A stretch of DNA of 64,000 nt from Gammaproteobacteria bacterium (GTDB lineage Bacteria > Pseudomonadota > Gammaproteobacteria > Enterobacterales > Alteromonadaceae), in assembly GCA_018825965.1 (NCBI GenBank), contig JAHKAA010000011.1, positions 1 to 64,000 of the forward strand, in the 5' to 3' direction. Under the pieces are notes generated by a model. The model ran no database searches, was not told the DNA's origin, and worked only from the letters and a program-made list of their open reading frames with translations. This document shows positions 54,874 to 64,000 of the stretch, piece after piece. Positions within the stretch are counted from its first letter, which is position 1. Every line of letters starts with the position of its first letter. The translations under genes and the position numbers were made by a program.

Positions 54874-57057
54874 TTAGTTAATACCGGTCTTTAAACCACG
54901 ACGTATTAACAGTGCATCTGTAGTAGGTTCCTGACCACGGAAGGCTTTGTAGGCTTCCATTGGGTCTTTGCTGTTACCAATAGACAGAATGTTTTTACGG
55001 AAGTTAATACCGTTTTCCAGCGTCAGACCCCCCTGATTTTGCACATGGGCATAAGCGTCAGCTGCCAGAATTTCACTCCACATATAAGCGTAGTAACTGG
55101 CTGAATAACCACCTGAGAACACATGGGCAAAGTAGGTTGATTTGTAACGTGGTGGTACAGCAACCAGGTCAACACCATGTTTTTTCAGTGCTTCTGCTTC
55201 AAACTTCTGTACGTCCTGCAGTGGAGCATCGGCTGGCAGGGCGTGCCATTCCATATCTAACAGCGCAGAAGACATGTATTCCAGCGTATCAAAACCCTGG
55301 TTGAAGCTGCGTGACTTCATGATTTTTGCCAGCAGTTCAGCCGGAATGGCTTCGCCTGTTTTATAGTGTTTTGCATAGTTGCCAATCACATCAGGGTGAG
55401 CTGCCCAATCTTCCTGGAAGGTAGACGGGAATTCAACGAAGTCACGGGATACTGCAGTACCAGCTAAAGTCGGGTAGGTCACATCAGAGAATAAACCATG
55501 CACAGCATGACCAAACTCGTGGAACATAGTGGTTACGTTGTCATAACTCACTAATGTAGGTTCACCGGCCGGGCCTTTCGGAATATTCATCACGTTTACG
55601 ACAACAGGCTTCTGATTTAACAGCTTGCTTTGTGCCACAAAAGAACTCATCCAGGCTCCACCACGTTTGCCGTCGCGGGCAAAGTAATCAGCATAGAAAA
55701 TAGCAATGCTGCTGCCGTCAGCGTCAAAGACTTCATAAGCTTTTACATCCGGGTGATACACAGGTAAATCCGGACGCTCTTTCATCGTAATGCCAAACAG
55801 TTTGTTCATGGTGTAGAACATCCCGTCTGTTAATACGCGCTCAAACTCGAAGTATTCACGTACCTGGGCTTCGTCTAAATCGTATTTGGCTTTACGTACT
55901 TTCTCAGCGTAGAACTCCCAGTCCCATGGTTGTAATTCAAAATCACCGCCAGTTTCTTTGATCATCGCCTGAATAGCTTCAGCTTCTTTGTTGGTGTTTT
56001 CGACCACTGCCGGTACCATTGAAGCGAACATATCCATCACAGCTTTTGGAGTTTTAGCCATAGTAGGTTCTAACTGGTAAGTGGCCCAGTTGTTATAACC
56101 TAACAAAGCTGCACGTTCAGCACGTAACTGAGCCAGACGGGCAACTATAGGCTGGTTGTCTGTTTCGCCTGATGTACCCCGGTTTGCTGAGGCTTCCCAT
56201 ACTTTTTTACGTAATTCGCGGTTTTCCAGTGAAGCTAAAGCCGGCTGACGGGTGGTGTTGGTAATTTCAATCAGGAATTTACCTTCTTTGCCTTTGGCTT
56301 TAGCCCCTTCAGCTGCAGCCGTAATTTCTGCTTCAGATAAACCTGCCAATTCTTCTTTGGTATCCACATAAACCGCGATCTGATCTTTCATCGCCATCAG
56401 GTTTTGCTGGTACTTGTTCGTCAGCGTGGATTGCTCTTCATTTAAAGCGCGGATCTTCGTTTTTTGTTCTTCCGTTAAGTTAGCGCCGGCACGAACAAAA
56501 TTCTCATAATAATCTTCCACTAAACGAGTGGCTTCAGCGTCTAAACCTAAAGTGGCACGGGTGTCATATAAAGATTTTACACGGGCAAATAATTGTGGGT
56601 TCAGGTTGATATTGTCTGAATGTGCAGCAAGTTTAGGTGCCATTTCAGACTGAATTTGCTGAATAGTTGGGTTGCTGATGGTGCCAGTCATATTGTAAAA
56701 CACGCTTGAGGCACGGCCCAACAACCCACCACTTTTTTCCATAGCCACTATAGTATTGTCAAAAGTGGCTGGCTCAGTGTTACCTGCTATGGCAAGGATC
56801 TCAGCCATCTGCTGCTTGATACCTTCTTCCAGCGCTGGTTGGTAATGCTCAACTTTAATTTTATCGAATTCAGGCGCTTCGTACTGCAGAGTGCTTTTTA
56901 CTAATAATGGATTACTCATGGCACTTTGCTCCGCTGCCGGTACTGCAGTTTGAGTTTGTTCTACTGCGGCTGTAGTGTTAGCTTCTTCTGCTGGCTTGGA
57001 GCAGGCGCTTAAAGCGACTGCTGCGCCAATAGCGCTGGCGATTAAGGTCTTGCGCAT
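54874..57057 (-). CDS. dcp: peptidyl-dipeptidase Dcp-like M3 metallopeptidase lipoprotein
   Basis: The 727-residue M3 peptidase has the zinc motif HEFGH (about residue 511; TTMFHEFGHAVHGLFSD) and the C-terminal MWSEILAADAYA motif. Unlike cytoplasmic E. coli Dcp it starts with a lipoprotein signal peptide (lipobox LSAC, Cys19) and a low-complexity Glu/Ala/Thr linker, so it should be anchored in the periplasm and trim peptides into dipeptides there. AGAGGA precedes the ATG. It is probably transcribed alone. Confidence 0.9.
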   Translation of the reverse strand: MRKTLIASAIGAAVALSACSKPAEEANTTAAVEQTQTAVPAAEQSAMSNPLLVKSTLQYEAPEFDKIKVEHYQPALEEGIKQQMAEILAIAGNTEPATFDNTIVAMEKSGGLLGRASSVFYNMTGTISNPTIQQIQSEMAPKLAAHSDNINLNPQLFARVKSLYDTRATLGLDAEATRLVEDYYENFVRAGANLTEEQKTKIRALNEEQSTLTNKYQQNLMAMKDQIAVYVDTKEELAGLSEAEITAAAEGAKAKGKEGKFLIEITNTTRQPALASLENRELRKKVWEASANRGTSGETDNQPIVARLAQLRAERAALLGYNNWATYQLEPTMAKTPKAVMDMFASMVPAVVENTNKEAEAIQAMIKETGGDFELQPWDWEFYAEKVRKAKYDLDEAQVREYFEFERVLTDGMFYTMNKLFGITMKERPDLPVYHPDVKAYEVFDADGSSIAIFYADYFARDGKRGGAWMSSFVAQSKLLNQKPVVVNVMNIPKGPAGEPTLVSYDNVTTMFHEFGHAVHGLFSDVTYPTLAGTAVSRDFVEFPSTFQEDWAAHPDVIGNYAKHYKTGEAIPAELLAKIMKSRSFNQGFDTLEYMSSALLDMEWHALPADAPLQDVQKFEAEALKKHGVDLVAVPPRYKSTYFAHVFSGGYSASYYAYMWSEILAADAYAHVQNQGGLTLENGINFRKNILSIGNSKDPMEAYKAFRGQEPTTDALLIRRGLKTGIN

Positions 57058-57237
57058 GGATCTTTTCCTCTGGCTGTCTTGGTTGCTTTTTTGTTATGAA
57101 ATCACAGTAAAAATCATCAACTGTTAACCGGTCGAGTATGCCAAAAGCGGGGCACAAAAAACAGGTTTTGCAGTAAGTGGCCTGATTAGCGGGATAAGTG
57201 GTCATACTTTGTGGTCTGGTAGCAGGACAGTGGAGAA

Positions 57238-57265
57238 CCCTGCTGCAGATTTAACAGCAGCAGGG
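57238..57265 (-). terminator. hairpin after the GalNAc operon
   Basis: CCCTGCTGC (57238-57246) pairs with GCAGCAGGG (57257-57265) with a 10-nt loop, 9 bp past the permease stop on the minus strand. No T run follows, so strength is uncertain. Confidence 0.5.
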
Positions 57266-57274
57266 GACGTCAGA

Positions 57275-58582
57275 TTATTTTAATTTATGCCCTTTGATGG
57301 CATAAAACAAAATCATGCCGTAACAAGGCAACAGCAGCCAGTACGCGTTTTGATTGCCTTGTTGTTGTGCTAAATAACCATAAGCCAAAGGAATAAGGGC
57401 GCCGCCTGCAATGCCCATAATCAGTAAAGCCGAAGCTGTGGCCGTTAGTTTGCCTAAACCTTGCAGCGCCAGCGGCCAGACGGCAGGCCACACCAGCGCA
57501 TTGGCTAAACCTAACAACGCCAGATACAACACAGGATCCGGCACTGCCGGAACGGCCAGCCAGCCCAGTAAAAACTCAGACAACATAAAAGACTGCAGAT
57601 CACTGCTTAATACGCCCGCTGTAAACGCAATACCAGCCACAGCTGAGGCCAGTAAGGCTTGTTGTTGACTCAGCCAGTTGGGGATAAGCGTTATGCCCAG
57701 CAGATAACCTAACACCATAAAAGCCATAGTGTAGGAGGTTAAACTGCCAAAATGTGCCAGCCCTAAACCCTGACCAAACAAACCTATGGTATCGCCTGCT
57801 ATCACTTCGACCCCTACATAACAAAACAACGTCAGGGTACCTAAAAGTACTTGCGGGTATTTCAGAACAGAGCGCCACTCAGTATTTTTATCAGCAGCAT
57901 CGTCCAGTTGTAGTTCTGGCAAAGGGGAAAAATGCACAAAAGCCATCAGGCCAATTAATACCACAGCCATCAACAGATAAGGCTGCACCAGACGGCCTGA
58001 TAATTCGGCCAGCAGCGTGGTTTTTTCGTCTGGGCTTAGCAGGGCTAAAGCTGAATCACTAAAAGCATCCATACCAGTTAAAATCCAGGCACTGAATAAC
58101 AGTGGCACTACAAAACCTGCGCCTTTATTCACTATGCCCATCAGGCTGATACGCATGGCGGCACTTTCGCGTGGACCAATACACACAATGTAAGGATTAG
58201 TAGCGGTTTGCAGAATAGTCAGGCCTGTGCCGAGCACAAACAAGGCCAATAAAAACAATTCAAAAGTGGCACTAAAAGCCGCAGGAATAAATAACAAAGC
58301 CCCTGCAGCCATCACGGCTAAACCTATAATCATGCCCTGTTTATAGCCAAAACGGGTCAGTAAGCCCGAGGTGGGCAAAGCCATCACAAAGTAGGCGATA
58401 TAAAATACAAAAGTCACCAGCAACGCCTGAAACTCATTGAGTTGACAGGCAATTTTCAGAAAAGGGATCAAGGCCCCATTCAGCCAGGTGACAAAACCAA
58501 ACACAAAAAACAGTATGCCTATCAGAATCATAGGCAATAGGCTGCTATGCCGCGTCTGTGACGCAGCGCTAGAGTTATTCAT
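57275..58582 (-). CDS. agaP: FucP-type MFS sugar permease (probable GalNAc transporter AgaP)
   Basis: The 435-residue MFS protein has about 12 TM segments and FucP/NagP-type motifs (FGFVTWLNGALIPFLK, FVFYIAYFVMALPTSGLL, GLTILQTATNPYIV). Members carry fucose, glucose, GlcNAc or GalNAc with protons. As the last gene of a GalNAc operon it is most likely the inner-membrane GalNAc importer, in place of a PTS. NagP for GlcNAc is the main alternative. Confidence 0.83.
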   Translation of the reverse strand: MNNSSAASQTRHSSLLPMILIGILFFVFGFVTWLNGALIPFLKIACQLNEFQALLVTFVFYIAYFVMALPTSGLLTRFGYKQGMIIGLAVMAAGALLFIPAAFSATFELFLLALFVLGTGLTILQTATNPYIVCIGPRESAAMRISLMGIVNKGAGFVVPLLFSAWILTGMDAFSDSALALLSPDEKTTLLAELSGRLVQPYLLMAVVLIGLMAFVHFSPLPELQLDDAADKNTEWRSVLKYPQVLLGTLTLFCYVGVEVIAGDTIGLFGQGLGLAHFGSLTSYTMAFMVLGYLLGITLIPNWLSQQQALLASAVAGIAFTAGVLSSDLQSFMLSEFLLGWLAVPAVPDPVLYLALLGLANALVWPAVWPLALQGLGKLTATASALLIMGIAGGALIPLAYGYLAQQQGNQNAYWLLLPCYGMILFYAIKGHKLK

Positions 58583-58625
58583 AAATTTCCCCGTTGTTAT
58601 GGATAGTTTTATTGTTATATGCCGG

Positions 58626-59765
58626 TCAGGCTGTGCTGCCTGCTATCCAGCTTTGTTGGATTTGATACTTGTTATTCATCCAGATTAAGTCGGCCTTGGC
58701 CCCCACCTGAATACTGCCTCTGACTCCGCTTTGACCAATAAAATCAGCAGCTGTGGCTGTTGCCATTTGAATGGCTGTGGTCAAATCCAGTTGCAGTTGT
58801 TCTTTGGCATAACGTACCGCACTGGCCATATCCAGCACTGAACCTGCTAAAGAGCCTTCGGCATTGGTCAGTTTTAAACCCTGACGTGTGACTTTGCCGT
58901 CAAAAAACTCAAACTCTTTTTGATCTGTGCCTACAGGCGACATGGCATCTGTCACCAATACTAAACGTTCTGCACCTTTGGCCTGATAAGCCAGCCGTGC
59001 TGATAAAGGATGTACATGTTCGCCATCCAGAATAATGCCGCAAAAGGTGCGTGGATCAGCAAGGGCTGTGCCCACCATACCCGGCTCACGGGATGTTAAG
59101 CCCGACATACCGTTGTACAAATGCGTAAAGCCTGTAGCCCCTGCATCCAAAGCGGCCAGTACTGTGTCGCTGTCAGCATTGGAATGACCTAAACAGACAA
59201 TAACGCCAGCATCACTAAGGCGGCGAATCTGCTCCGGGCTGACAGCTTCAGGTGCTATGGTCAGCATACGCACACCTAAATCTGTGCGCTGATACAACTC
59301 CAGCTCAGCCGCAGATAAAGAGCGCAAATGTTGGGTTGGGTGACAGCCTCTCTTCGCCAAAGACAAGTGGGGCCCTTCAAAGTGAATGCCTATAATGCCA
59401 GGTTCGTTACGGGCTAAAGCTGCTGCTACTGCATCTGCGGCTTGTTGCATGGTGTTGATATTGTCGGTGATCACAGTGGGCAACATAGCTGTGGTGCCAA
59501 AAGCACGGTGCGCTGCCATCATCAGGCGCAAAGCTTCAACTGTAGGTTGCTGGTTAAACAAAATGCCACCACCGCCATTGACCTGGGTATCTATAAAACC
59601 TGGTAATAACATACCGTCCGGCAACTCCAGCACAGTCACACCAGCTTCAGCAGTGCTGCTGATTTGTTGGATCACACCATCGGCAATCAGCAGGTACTGC
59701 TGTTGTTGCCAGCGGCCCTCAATCAAAGCGCTGTGGGCGTGCAGATAAAAAGGCTCAGACTTCAT
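58626..59765 (-). CDS. agaA: N-acetylgalactosamine-6-phosphate deacetylase AgaA
   Basis: The 379-residue amidohydrolase has NagA-type motifs: metal Glu in HFEGPHLS, metal His residues in CLGHSNAD and THLYNGM, and catalytic Asp in LVTDAMSPVG. NagA and AgaA cannot be told apart safely by sequence; the agaS/agaZ/GH109 context favours N-acetylgalactosamine-6-phosphate as substrate. It overlaps the kinase gene by 11 bp. Confidence 0.85.
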   Translation of the reverse strand: MKSEPFYLHAHSALIEGRWQQQQYLLIADGVIQQISSTAEAGVTVLELPDGMLLPGFIDTQVNGGGGILFNQQPTVEALRLMMAAHRAFGTTAMLPTVITDNINTMQQAADAVAAALARNEPGIIGIHFEGPHLSLAKRGCHPTQHLRSLSAAELELYQRTDLGVRMLTIAPEAVSPEQIRRLSDAGVIVCLGHSNADSDTVLAALDAGATGFTHLYNGMSGLTSREPGMVGTALADPRTFCGIILDGEHVHPLSARLAYQAKGAERLVLVTDAMSPVGTDQKEFEFFDGKVTRQGLKLTNAEGSLAGSVLDMASAVRYAKEQLQLDLTTAIQMATATAADFIGQSGVRGSIQVGAKADLIWMNNKYQIQQSWIAGSTA

Positions 59766-60681
59766 AGCTTTGTCCTTCGGTTAAAGCTTTGCCTAACAAA
59801 GCAGCGCCACGTACACCACTGGCGGCGCCCCACTGAGCTTTTTTAAACTCTGGCACCGCAGCTCCGGCAAATAAATGTGCAGCTGTCGCTTTAGGTAAAG
59901 CGGCAATAATTTCGGGGATATCGGATAAGCCACCACCCAGCACAATCAGATCCGGGTTTAAGCTCAGTACCTGATTGGCCATCACAGAACCTAAAGCACT
60001 GATATAAGCCTCGAAGGTACGAATGGCTGCGGGTTTTTCGGCACGGTAATCGGCTAACCACTGGTAAGTGTCAGTGTTCTGGCCGCTAAAATACTGATAC
60101 AAACGGGCTAAACCTGTGCCTGAGATATAGGGTTCGTTACAACCGGTTAAGCCGCAACCACAGTTGAATAAAGGCAAATTAAACTGCTGTACTACTGAAG
60201 CGGCCAGTCCCTGATGGCCATATTCGCCTGCAAGTTTAGAAGCGCCCTGATAGAGTTTGCCGTTCAGGCAAAAACCACCACCAGCACCAGTGCCTAAAAT
60301 AAAACCCAGCACTTTAGTGTGTTGTTGGCCTGCACCCAGCACAGCTTCGGATAAGGCAAAGCAGCGGCAGTCGTTGCCTATAGCCACAGGGCGCTGCAGC
60401 GCTGTGGTTAAGTCTTTAGCCACTGTTTTGTTGGTTAAACAAGGCACATTACTGGATAAGACGGTACCATCGCTTCGGATCACGCCGGGCAAAGCTATAC
60501 CTAAAGTACCAGTGCTTTGGCACAAAACATCGGCCTTTTGAATTTGCTGCAGTACAGTCTGCAAAAACTCATCGTAGCTGTGTTGAGGCGTAGGCACCCG
60601 CCAGCTGTGTTGTAGCTCAAACTGTGCATCCAACACAGCCAGTTCTATTTTAGTGCCGCCTATATCCAGTCCGTACCACAT
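59755..60681 (-). CDS. agaK: ROK-family N-acetylgalactosamine kinase AgaK
   Basis: The 308-residue ROK kinase has the ATP motif LDIGGTKIELAVLD, the catalytic Asp in IGNDCRCFALSE and a zinc motif FNCGCGLTGCNEPYISG. It would phosphorylate imported GalNAc at C6. The related NagK acts on GlcNAc; context decides for AgaK. It is 3 bp after agaS. Confidence 0.85.
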   Translation of the reverse strand: MWYGLDIGGTKIELAVLDAQFELQHSWRVPTPQHSYDEFLQTVLQQIQKADVLCQSTGTLGIALPGVIRSDGTVLSSNVPCLTNKTVAKDLTTALQRPVAIGNDCRCFALSEAVLGAGQQHTKVLGFILGTGAGGGFCLNGKLYQGASKLAGEYGHQGLAASVVQQFNLPLFNCGCGLTGCNEPYISGTGLARLYQYFSGQNTDTYQWLADYRAEKPAAIRTFEAYISALGSVMANQVLSLNPDLIVLGGGLSDIPEIIAALPKATAAHLFAGAAVPEFKKAQWGAASGVRGAALLGKALTEGQSYEV

Positions 60682-60684
60682 GGC

Positions 60685-61827
60685 TTAGCCTTTCAAAGGA
60701 TATAAAGTGACACCCTGCACCACACGATTCACCTGACCGCCAGGGCAAGGATTATCAGGGGATACTTTTAATTGCAGCGCTTTGTAAAAAGCCAGAGCCT
60801 GGCACCAGACAATAAAAGGCAAAGTCAGCCAGACATCAGGCAAGCTGTTGTCACCGCCAAGCTGAGCTTCGGACAATACTGCACTGTCGAGCGCCAGATT
60901 ATCCTTTTGCAGTTCGGCCAGCAGATCCTGATCGTACAAACTGCTGTACGGATCAGAGCTTTGCAGTACCAGGATCTGGGTGTCGCTGTTAATCAATGAT
61001 TTAGGGCCATGGCGAAACCCCAGCGGGCTTTCAAAACTGCTGATCACCTGGCCTGCAGTGAGTTCCAGATACTTCAGCGCGGCTTCCTGAGCTATAGCTT
61101 TCAGCGGGCCACTGCCTAAAAACACCATACGCTGGCAAGGTTGTTCTGCCTGAGCTTTAATCTCCGGCAATTTATGCTGCAGTACGTGATCGGCCAGTGT
61201 GCAGGCTTGCTCAAATGCGCTGGTCTCTGCTGCAAAGGTCAGCAAAGTCGCCAGGTACATAGAGCTGAAACTGCTGGTCATAGCAAAACTCTGATCATGA
61301 CTCTGTTCAGGCAATTGATACACTGCACTGCGCTCAGGATGGTGTTTGGCGTATGAGGCCAGTTTGCCATCTGCATTGCAGGTGATCATCAGATGCTGCA
61401 CTGTTGGCACTAACTGATCGGCCAACTCTACCGCAGCCACACTTTCAGGGCTATTGCCGGAACGGCCATAAGACACCAGTAAAGTCGGCAGGCGGGCATC
61501 TAAATACAGAGATGGATGACTGACTAAATCTGTGGTGCTGATGGCTTCTACTTTTTGTGTGGCAAAAGGCAGTTGTTGCTGCAAAAAGGCCGCCAAAGCT
61601 GCGCCTATATAAGCTGAAGTTCCTGCTCCTGTTAAAATAATACGCAAATCAGTTTTGGCCAGCAAGGGCTGTAAAAACTGCTGTAAAGCTGGTTGTTTTT
61701 GCTGGTGCTCCAGTTGCACTTGCCGCCATAAATCCGGTTGCTGCTGAATTTCACGGGCAGTCCAGTAGCCACCGGCTTGTTCCAGCTCTGTGCTGCCAAG
61801 CTGTAAAAATATATTCTGCATTGACAT
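60685..61827 (-). CDS. agaS: galactosamine-6-phosphate deaminase/isomerase AgaS
   Basis: The 380-residue protein has two SIS domains (GAGTSAYIGAALA and SYGRSGNSPES; then GSGPLKAIAQEAALKYLELTAG). AgaS converts galactosamine-6-phosphate to tagatose-6-phosphate and ammonia. AGGAG precedes the ATG, which overlaps the agaZ stop (TAATG), so the two are coupled. Confidence 0.88.
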   Translation of the reverse strand: MSMQNIFLQLGSTELEQAGGYWTAREIQQQPDLWRQVQLEHQQKQPALQQFLQPLLAKTDLRIILTGAGTSAYIGAALAAFLQQQLPFATQKVEAISTTDLVSHPSLYLDARLPTLLVSYGRSGNSPESVAAVELADQLVPTVQHLMITCNADGKLASYAKHHPERSAVYQLPEQSHDQSFAMTSSFSSMYLATLLTFAAETSAFEQACTLADHVLQHKLPEIKAQAEQPCQRMVFLGSGPLKAIAQEAALKYLELTAGQVISSFESPLGFRHGPKSLINSDTQILVLQSSDPYSSLYDQDLLAELQKDNLALDSAVLSEAQLGGDNSLPDVWLTLPFIVWCQALAFYKALQLKVSPDNPCPGGQVNRVVQGVTLYPLKG

Positions 61828-63110
61828 TAAATACTCCTGATTGTCGCAGCTAAAGCACAGGCGTTGGCGTAGTTGGCCAGTACCTGATCAATATGGTGGA
61901 TCACTAAATCTTCCACCTTGTTGGCTACTGTGCCTCTTAATACAGCCTGATAAGAGGCAGGTAAAAACTGGCTGAGCAGTGGCAAAGGCAAGGGGGCAGA
62001 TAAATTACTGAACAAGGTGTCCGTGGCCTGCTGTAGTTCAGCTTCAGGCCAATAATAACGAATACGGTCACTGAAACTGTACAGCAGCTGCCATTGCTGC
62101 TCTGAGTTTGTGTAGAACTTTTGCCAGTATCCGGTATTGTTTTGCATCAGAGTTTTGCAACGGCTTCGCAGCTGTGAGCTTTGTTCCGGAGTTACTAATT
62201 CATCTTCAATCAAACTCAGAGCAAATAAGGCTTCCCGCAAAGCGAAGGTTAGACCAGGCCCTACTTTTAAAATCGCAAAGTGGCCTTGCACTAAAGCGTT
62301 TAACTGTTCGGGCAACTGGTAATCAGTGGAATGGGCTTCATACACCAGGCCAGCCTGGGTCTGAATATAAGCACTTAAGGCCTGACTGGCAGGGACATCA
62401 AATAAATGCACTTTGCTGTTATCAAATTCCACGCCGGGTTGTACCACTAAAGCTATAACTTTTTGCCAGACATCATCACCTAAGCCCGCCGCAGTAAAAG
62501 CCGCTTTATGCGTATTCAGCGTATGTTGCACCGCCTGAACCGGGGTTGGGGCTAATTCATGTTCCAGTTCAGTCACGCCACCTGGTGCCGGTACTTCAGT
62601 GCCTATCACATAACAGAGCGATTGGTCCGGCCCACGGTGCTGTTCTGCTACTTTGCATAACCTTGCGGCCCGTGCCGCTATCACTTCATCGGATAAAGCA
62701 GCCGGGTCGTCAGCACAGGCCATGCTGGTGTCTAAATGAATTTTGCTAAAACCCGCTTCTACAAAAACGGCAATCAGCTGTTCGGCTTTTAACATGGCCT
62801 GTTCTGCCGGTTCTTTACACCAGACCACAGGGCCTAAATGATCACCACCAAAAATCAGCTGCTGTTGTCGCACCCCTTCGGTTTCAGCCAGTTGCCTGAC
62901 ATAGGCAATAAAATCAGCGGGCAACATACCGGTGTAACCACCAAACTGATTGACCTGATTGGCGGTAGCTTCAATCAAGAGTACAGAATTGTCGGCTTTG
63001 GCGCGGCGCAAGGCCGCTGTTAAGACCAGAGGCTGGGCTGAACAGACCGAATAAATGCCAGTGCCCAATCCCTGTTTATTCTGCTGTAAAATCTGCGATA
63101 AGGCGCTCAT
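61827..63110 (-). CDS. agaZ: tagatose-bisphosphate aldolase subunit AgaZ/GatZ-like
   Basis: The 427-residue protein belongs to the GatZ/KbaZ family (GIYSVCSAQPLVLTAALRRA, FGGDHLGPVVW, KIHLDTSMACADDP, GTEVPAPGG). In E. coli such subunits stabilise the class II aldolase GatY/KbaY. No GatY-type gene is seen here, as far as the window reaches. A tagatose-6-phosphate kinase is also absent so far. In Shewanella AgaZ has been considered the aldolase itself. Confidence 0.85.
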   Translation of the reverse strand: MSALSQILQQNKQGLGTGIYSVCSAQPLVLTAALRRAKADNSVLLIEATANQVNQFGGYTGMLPADFIAYVRQLAETEGVRQQQLIFGGDHLGPVVWCKEPAEQAMLKAEQLIAVFVEAGFSKIHLDTSMACADDPAALSDEVIAARAARLCKVAEQHRGPDQSLCYVIGTEVPAPGGVTELEHELAPTPVQAVQHTLNTHKAAFTAAGLGDDVWQKVIALVVQPGVEFDNSKVHLFDVPASQALSAYIQTQAGLVYEAHSTDYQLPEQLNALVQGHFAILKVGPGLTFALREALFALSLIEDELVTPEQSSQLRSRCKTLMQNNTGYWQKFYTNSEQQWQLLYSFSDRIRYYWPEAELQQATDTLFSNLSAPLPLPLLSQFLPASYQAVLRGTVANKVEDLVIHHIDQVLANYANACALAATIRSI

Positions 63111-63112
63111 GC

Positions 63113-64000
63113 TTAGCTTTTCCCTACAATGCCAAGTGGTGTACCGTTTTGCCAGGCTCCACGGGTAAAGTCAGGGAAGTCTTTGGAGTTACTGCGATCG
63201 GACACCGAAGCCACAGACAAAGGCAATACAGCTGACCAGGCGGCACCGTCGTATACATCCTGATCCAGAGCTTCACCGTTACGCAGGCAATAAATCATGC
63301 GCCAGCACATTAAGAAGTCCATGCCGCCATGGCCGCCATTACGTTCAGCTTCCTGGCCCATACGAACCCACAAAGGGTGATCGTATTTGTCATACCAGGG
63401 CTCCATGTTCATATCCCACTGATGGAAATTGCCACTGCCGCCATTTTCTAATGCAATGCGGTTAGGGAAACCGGCAAAGACACCGTTAGTGCCCTGAATA
63501 AGATTATGGCGGGAGTAAGGCCGTGGTGTCGTAGTGTCATGCTGGATCATAATGCTCCGGCCTTTGACTGTTTTAATCACACTGGTATTCATATCGCCAT
63601 GCACGTATTTCAGTTGGTTACGTGGGTGATCGGCCGGAAATTCACGTTTGGCATAAGCGGCGCGACCTAAAGCCGGTGAGCTGACCGAACTTAAATAATC
63701 AAACCTGTCGCCTCTGTTGATATTCATATATTGAGCCACAGGGCCTAAACCATGAGTGGGGTACATATTGCCGTTCAGCTGGGTATGGTACAAAGTGCGC
63801 CATGAGCCGGTTTTACGGTCCATTTCTTTCATCTGCCAGCGCAATTCGTGAATATAAGCCGCTTCAGCATGCAGCAAGTCGCCAAACAAACCCTGACGGA
63901 CCATATTCAGCACCATCAGTTCATCACGGCCATAGTTGACGTTTTCCATCATCATGCAGTTCAGCTGAGTGGCTTCAGCTGTGTCGACCAGATCCCACAT
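63113..64000 (-). CDS. GH109 alpha-N-acetylgalactosaminidase (C-terminal part)
   Basis: This 295-residue open frame reaches the window edge and is the C-terminal part of an about 440-residue protein. Motifs [39 protein letters not shown] and the GHGGMDFLM block identify the GH109 family. GH109 are Gfo/Idh/MocA-fold, NAD-dependent enzymes that release GalNAc from glycans such as blood-group A antigen. The N-terminal Rossmann part and export signal lie outside the window. It is 2 bp before agaZ, so it is co-transcribed with the catabolic genes. Confidence 0.88.
   Translation of the reverse strand: MWDLVDTAEATQLNCMMMENVNYGRDELMVLNMVRQGLFGDLLHAEAAYIHELRWQMKEMDRKTGSWRTLYHTQLNGNMYPTHGLGPVAQYMNINRGDRFDYLSSVSSPALGRAAYAKREFPADHPRNQLKYVHGDMNTSVIKTVKGRSIMIQHDTTTPRPYSRHNLIQGTNGVFAGFPNRIALENGGSGNFHQWDMNMEPWYDKYDHPLWVRMGQEAERNGGHGGMDFLMCWRMIYCLRNGEALDQDVYDGAAWSAVLPLSVASVSDRSNSKDFPDFTRGAWQNGTPLGIVGKS

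Overview
The window looks like chromosomal DNA of a marine or freshwater gammaproteobacterium of the Alteromonadales/Chromatiales type, most likely Rheinheimera or a close relative. This is inferred from a complete mannose-sensitive haemagglutinin (MSHA) pilus locus next to csrD and mreBCD, a GlrK-QseG-GlrR system, and an N-acetylgalactosamine (GalNAc) operon of the Shewanella/Rheinheimera kind. No rRNA, tRNA, phage, insertion sequence or CRISPR array was seen. Genes are dense, mostly in tight operons with 1-20 bp overlaps.

Region 1 (1-8.1 kb) is the accessory part. It holds three paralogous secreted proteins built of YD/MORN-like beta repeats (two on the minus strand, one on plus). Among them lie a membrane-anchored AraC-type regulator, a secreted trypsin-like serine protease and a LytS/LytTR two-component pair. 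No function is known to me for the repeat proteins.

Region 2 (8.4-18.5 kb) carries an adenosine-deaminase-like enzyme, then a very structured control region. That region has two GlrR-like sites, an IHF site and a sigma-54 promoter, and the predicted transcript opens with an 18-bp hairpin. It drives a 63-residue membrane protein that ends in a run of terminators, including a 73-bp tandem repeat. Directly downstream is glrK-qseG-glrR, the sigma-54 activator system that probably controls this promoter. DUF2288, arylamine N-acetyltransferase, gamma-glutamyltransferase, a 2OG-Fe(II) oxygenase and an ElaA-like acetyltransferase follow.

Region 3 (18.7-40.3 kb) is csrD (mshH), a reversed PLP enzyme gene, and the MSHA type IV pilus locus mshI-I2-J-K-L-M-N-E-G-B-A-C-D-O-P-Q. 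It covers the inner-membrane platform, secretin, ATPases, pilins and the giant tip/adhesin-like MshQ. No mshF was found.

Region 4 (40.6-54.8 kb) is the conserved cell-shape and housekeeping block mreBCD-maf-rng-yhdP-nitrilase-tldD, then pssA, yjgA (reverse) and pmbA (tldE).

Region 5 (54.9-64 kb, minus strand) is a periplasmic M3 peptidase lipoprotein and a GalNAc catabolic operon. In transcription order it runs: GH109 alpha-N-acetylgalactosaminidase (cut by the window edge), agaZ, agaS, agaK, agaA and the FucP-type permease. Together they would release GalNAc, import it, phosphorylate it, deacetylate it, deaminate/isomerise it and pass tagatose phosphates to aldol cleavage.

Several GC-rich palindromes of the GGGCGACC/GGGCGGGT and GGGTCAGA types sit between genes and look like dispersed repeats doubling as terminators.
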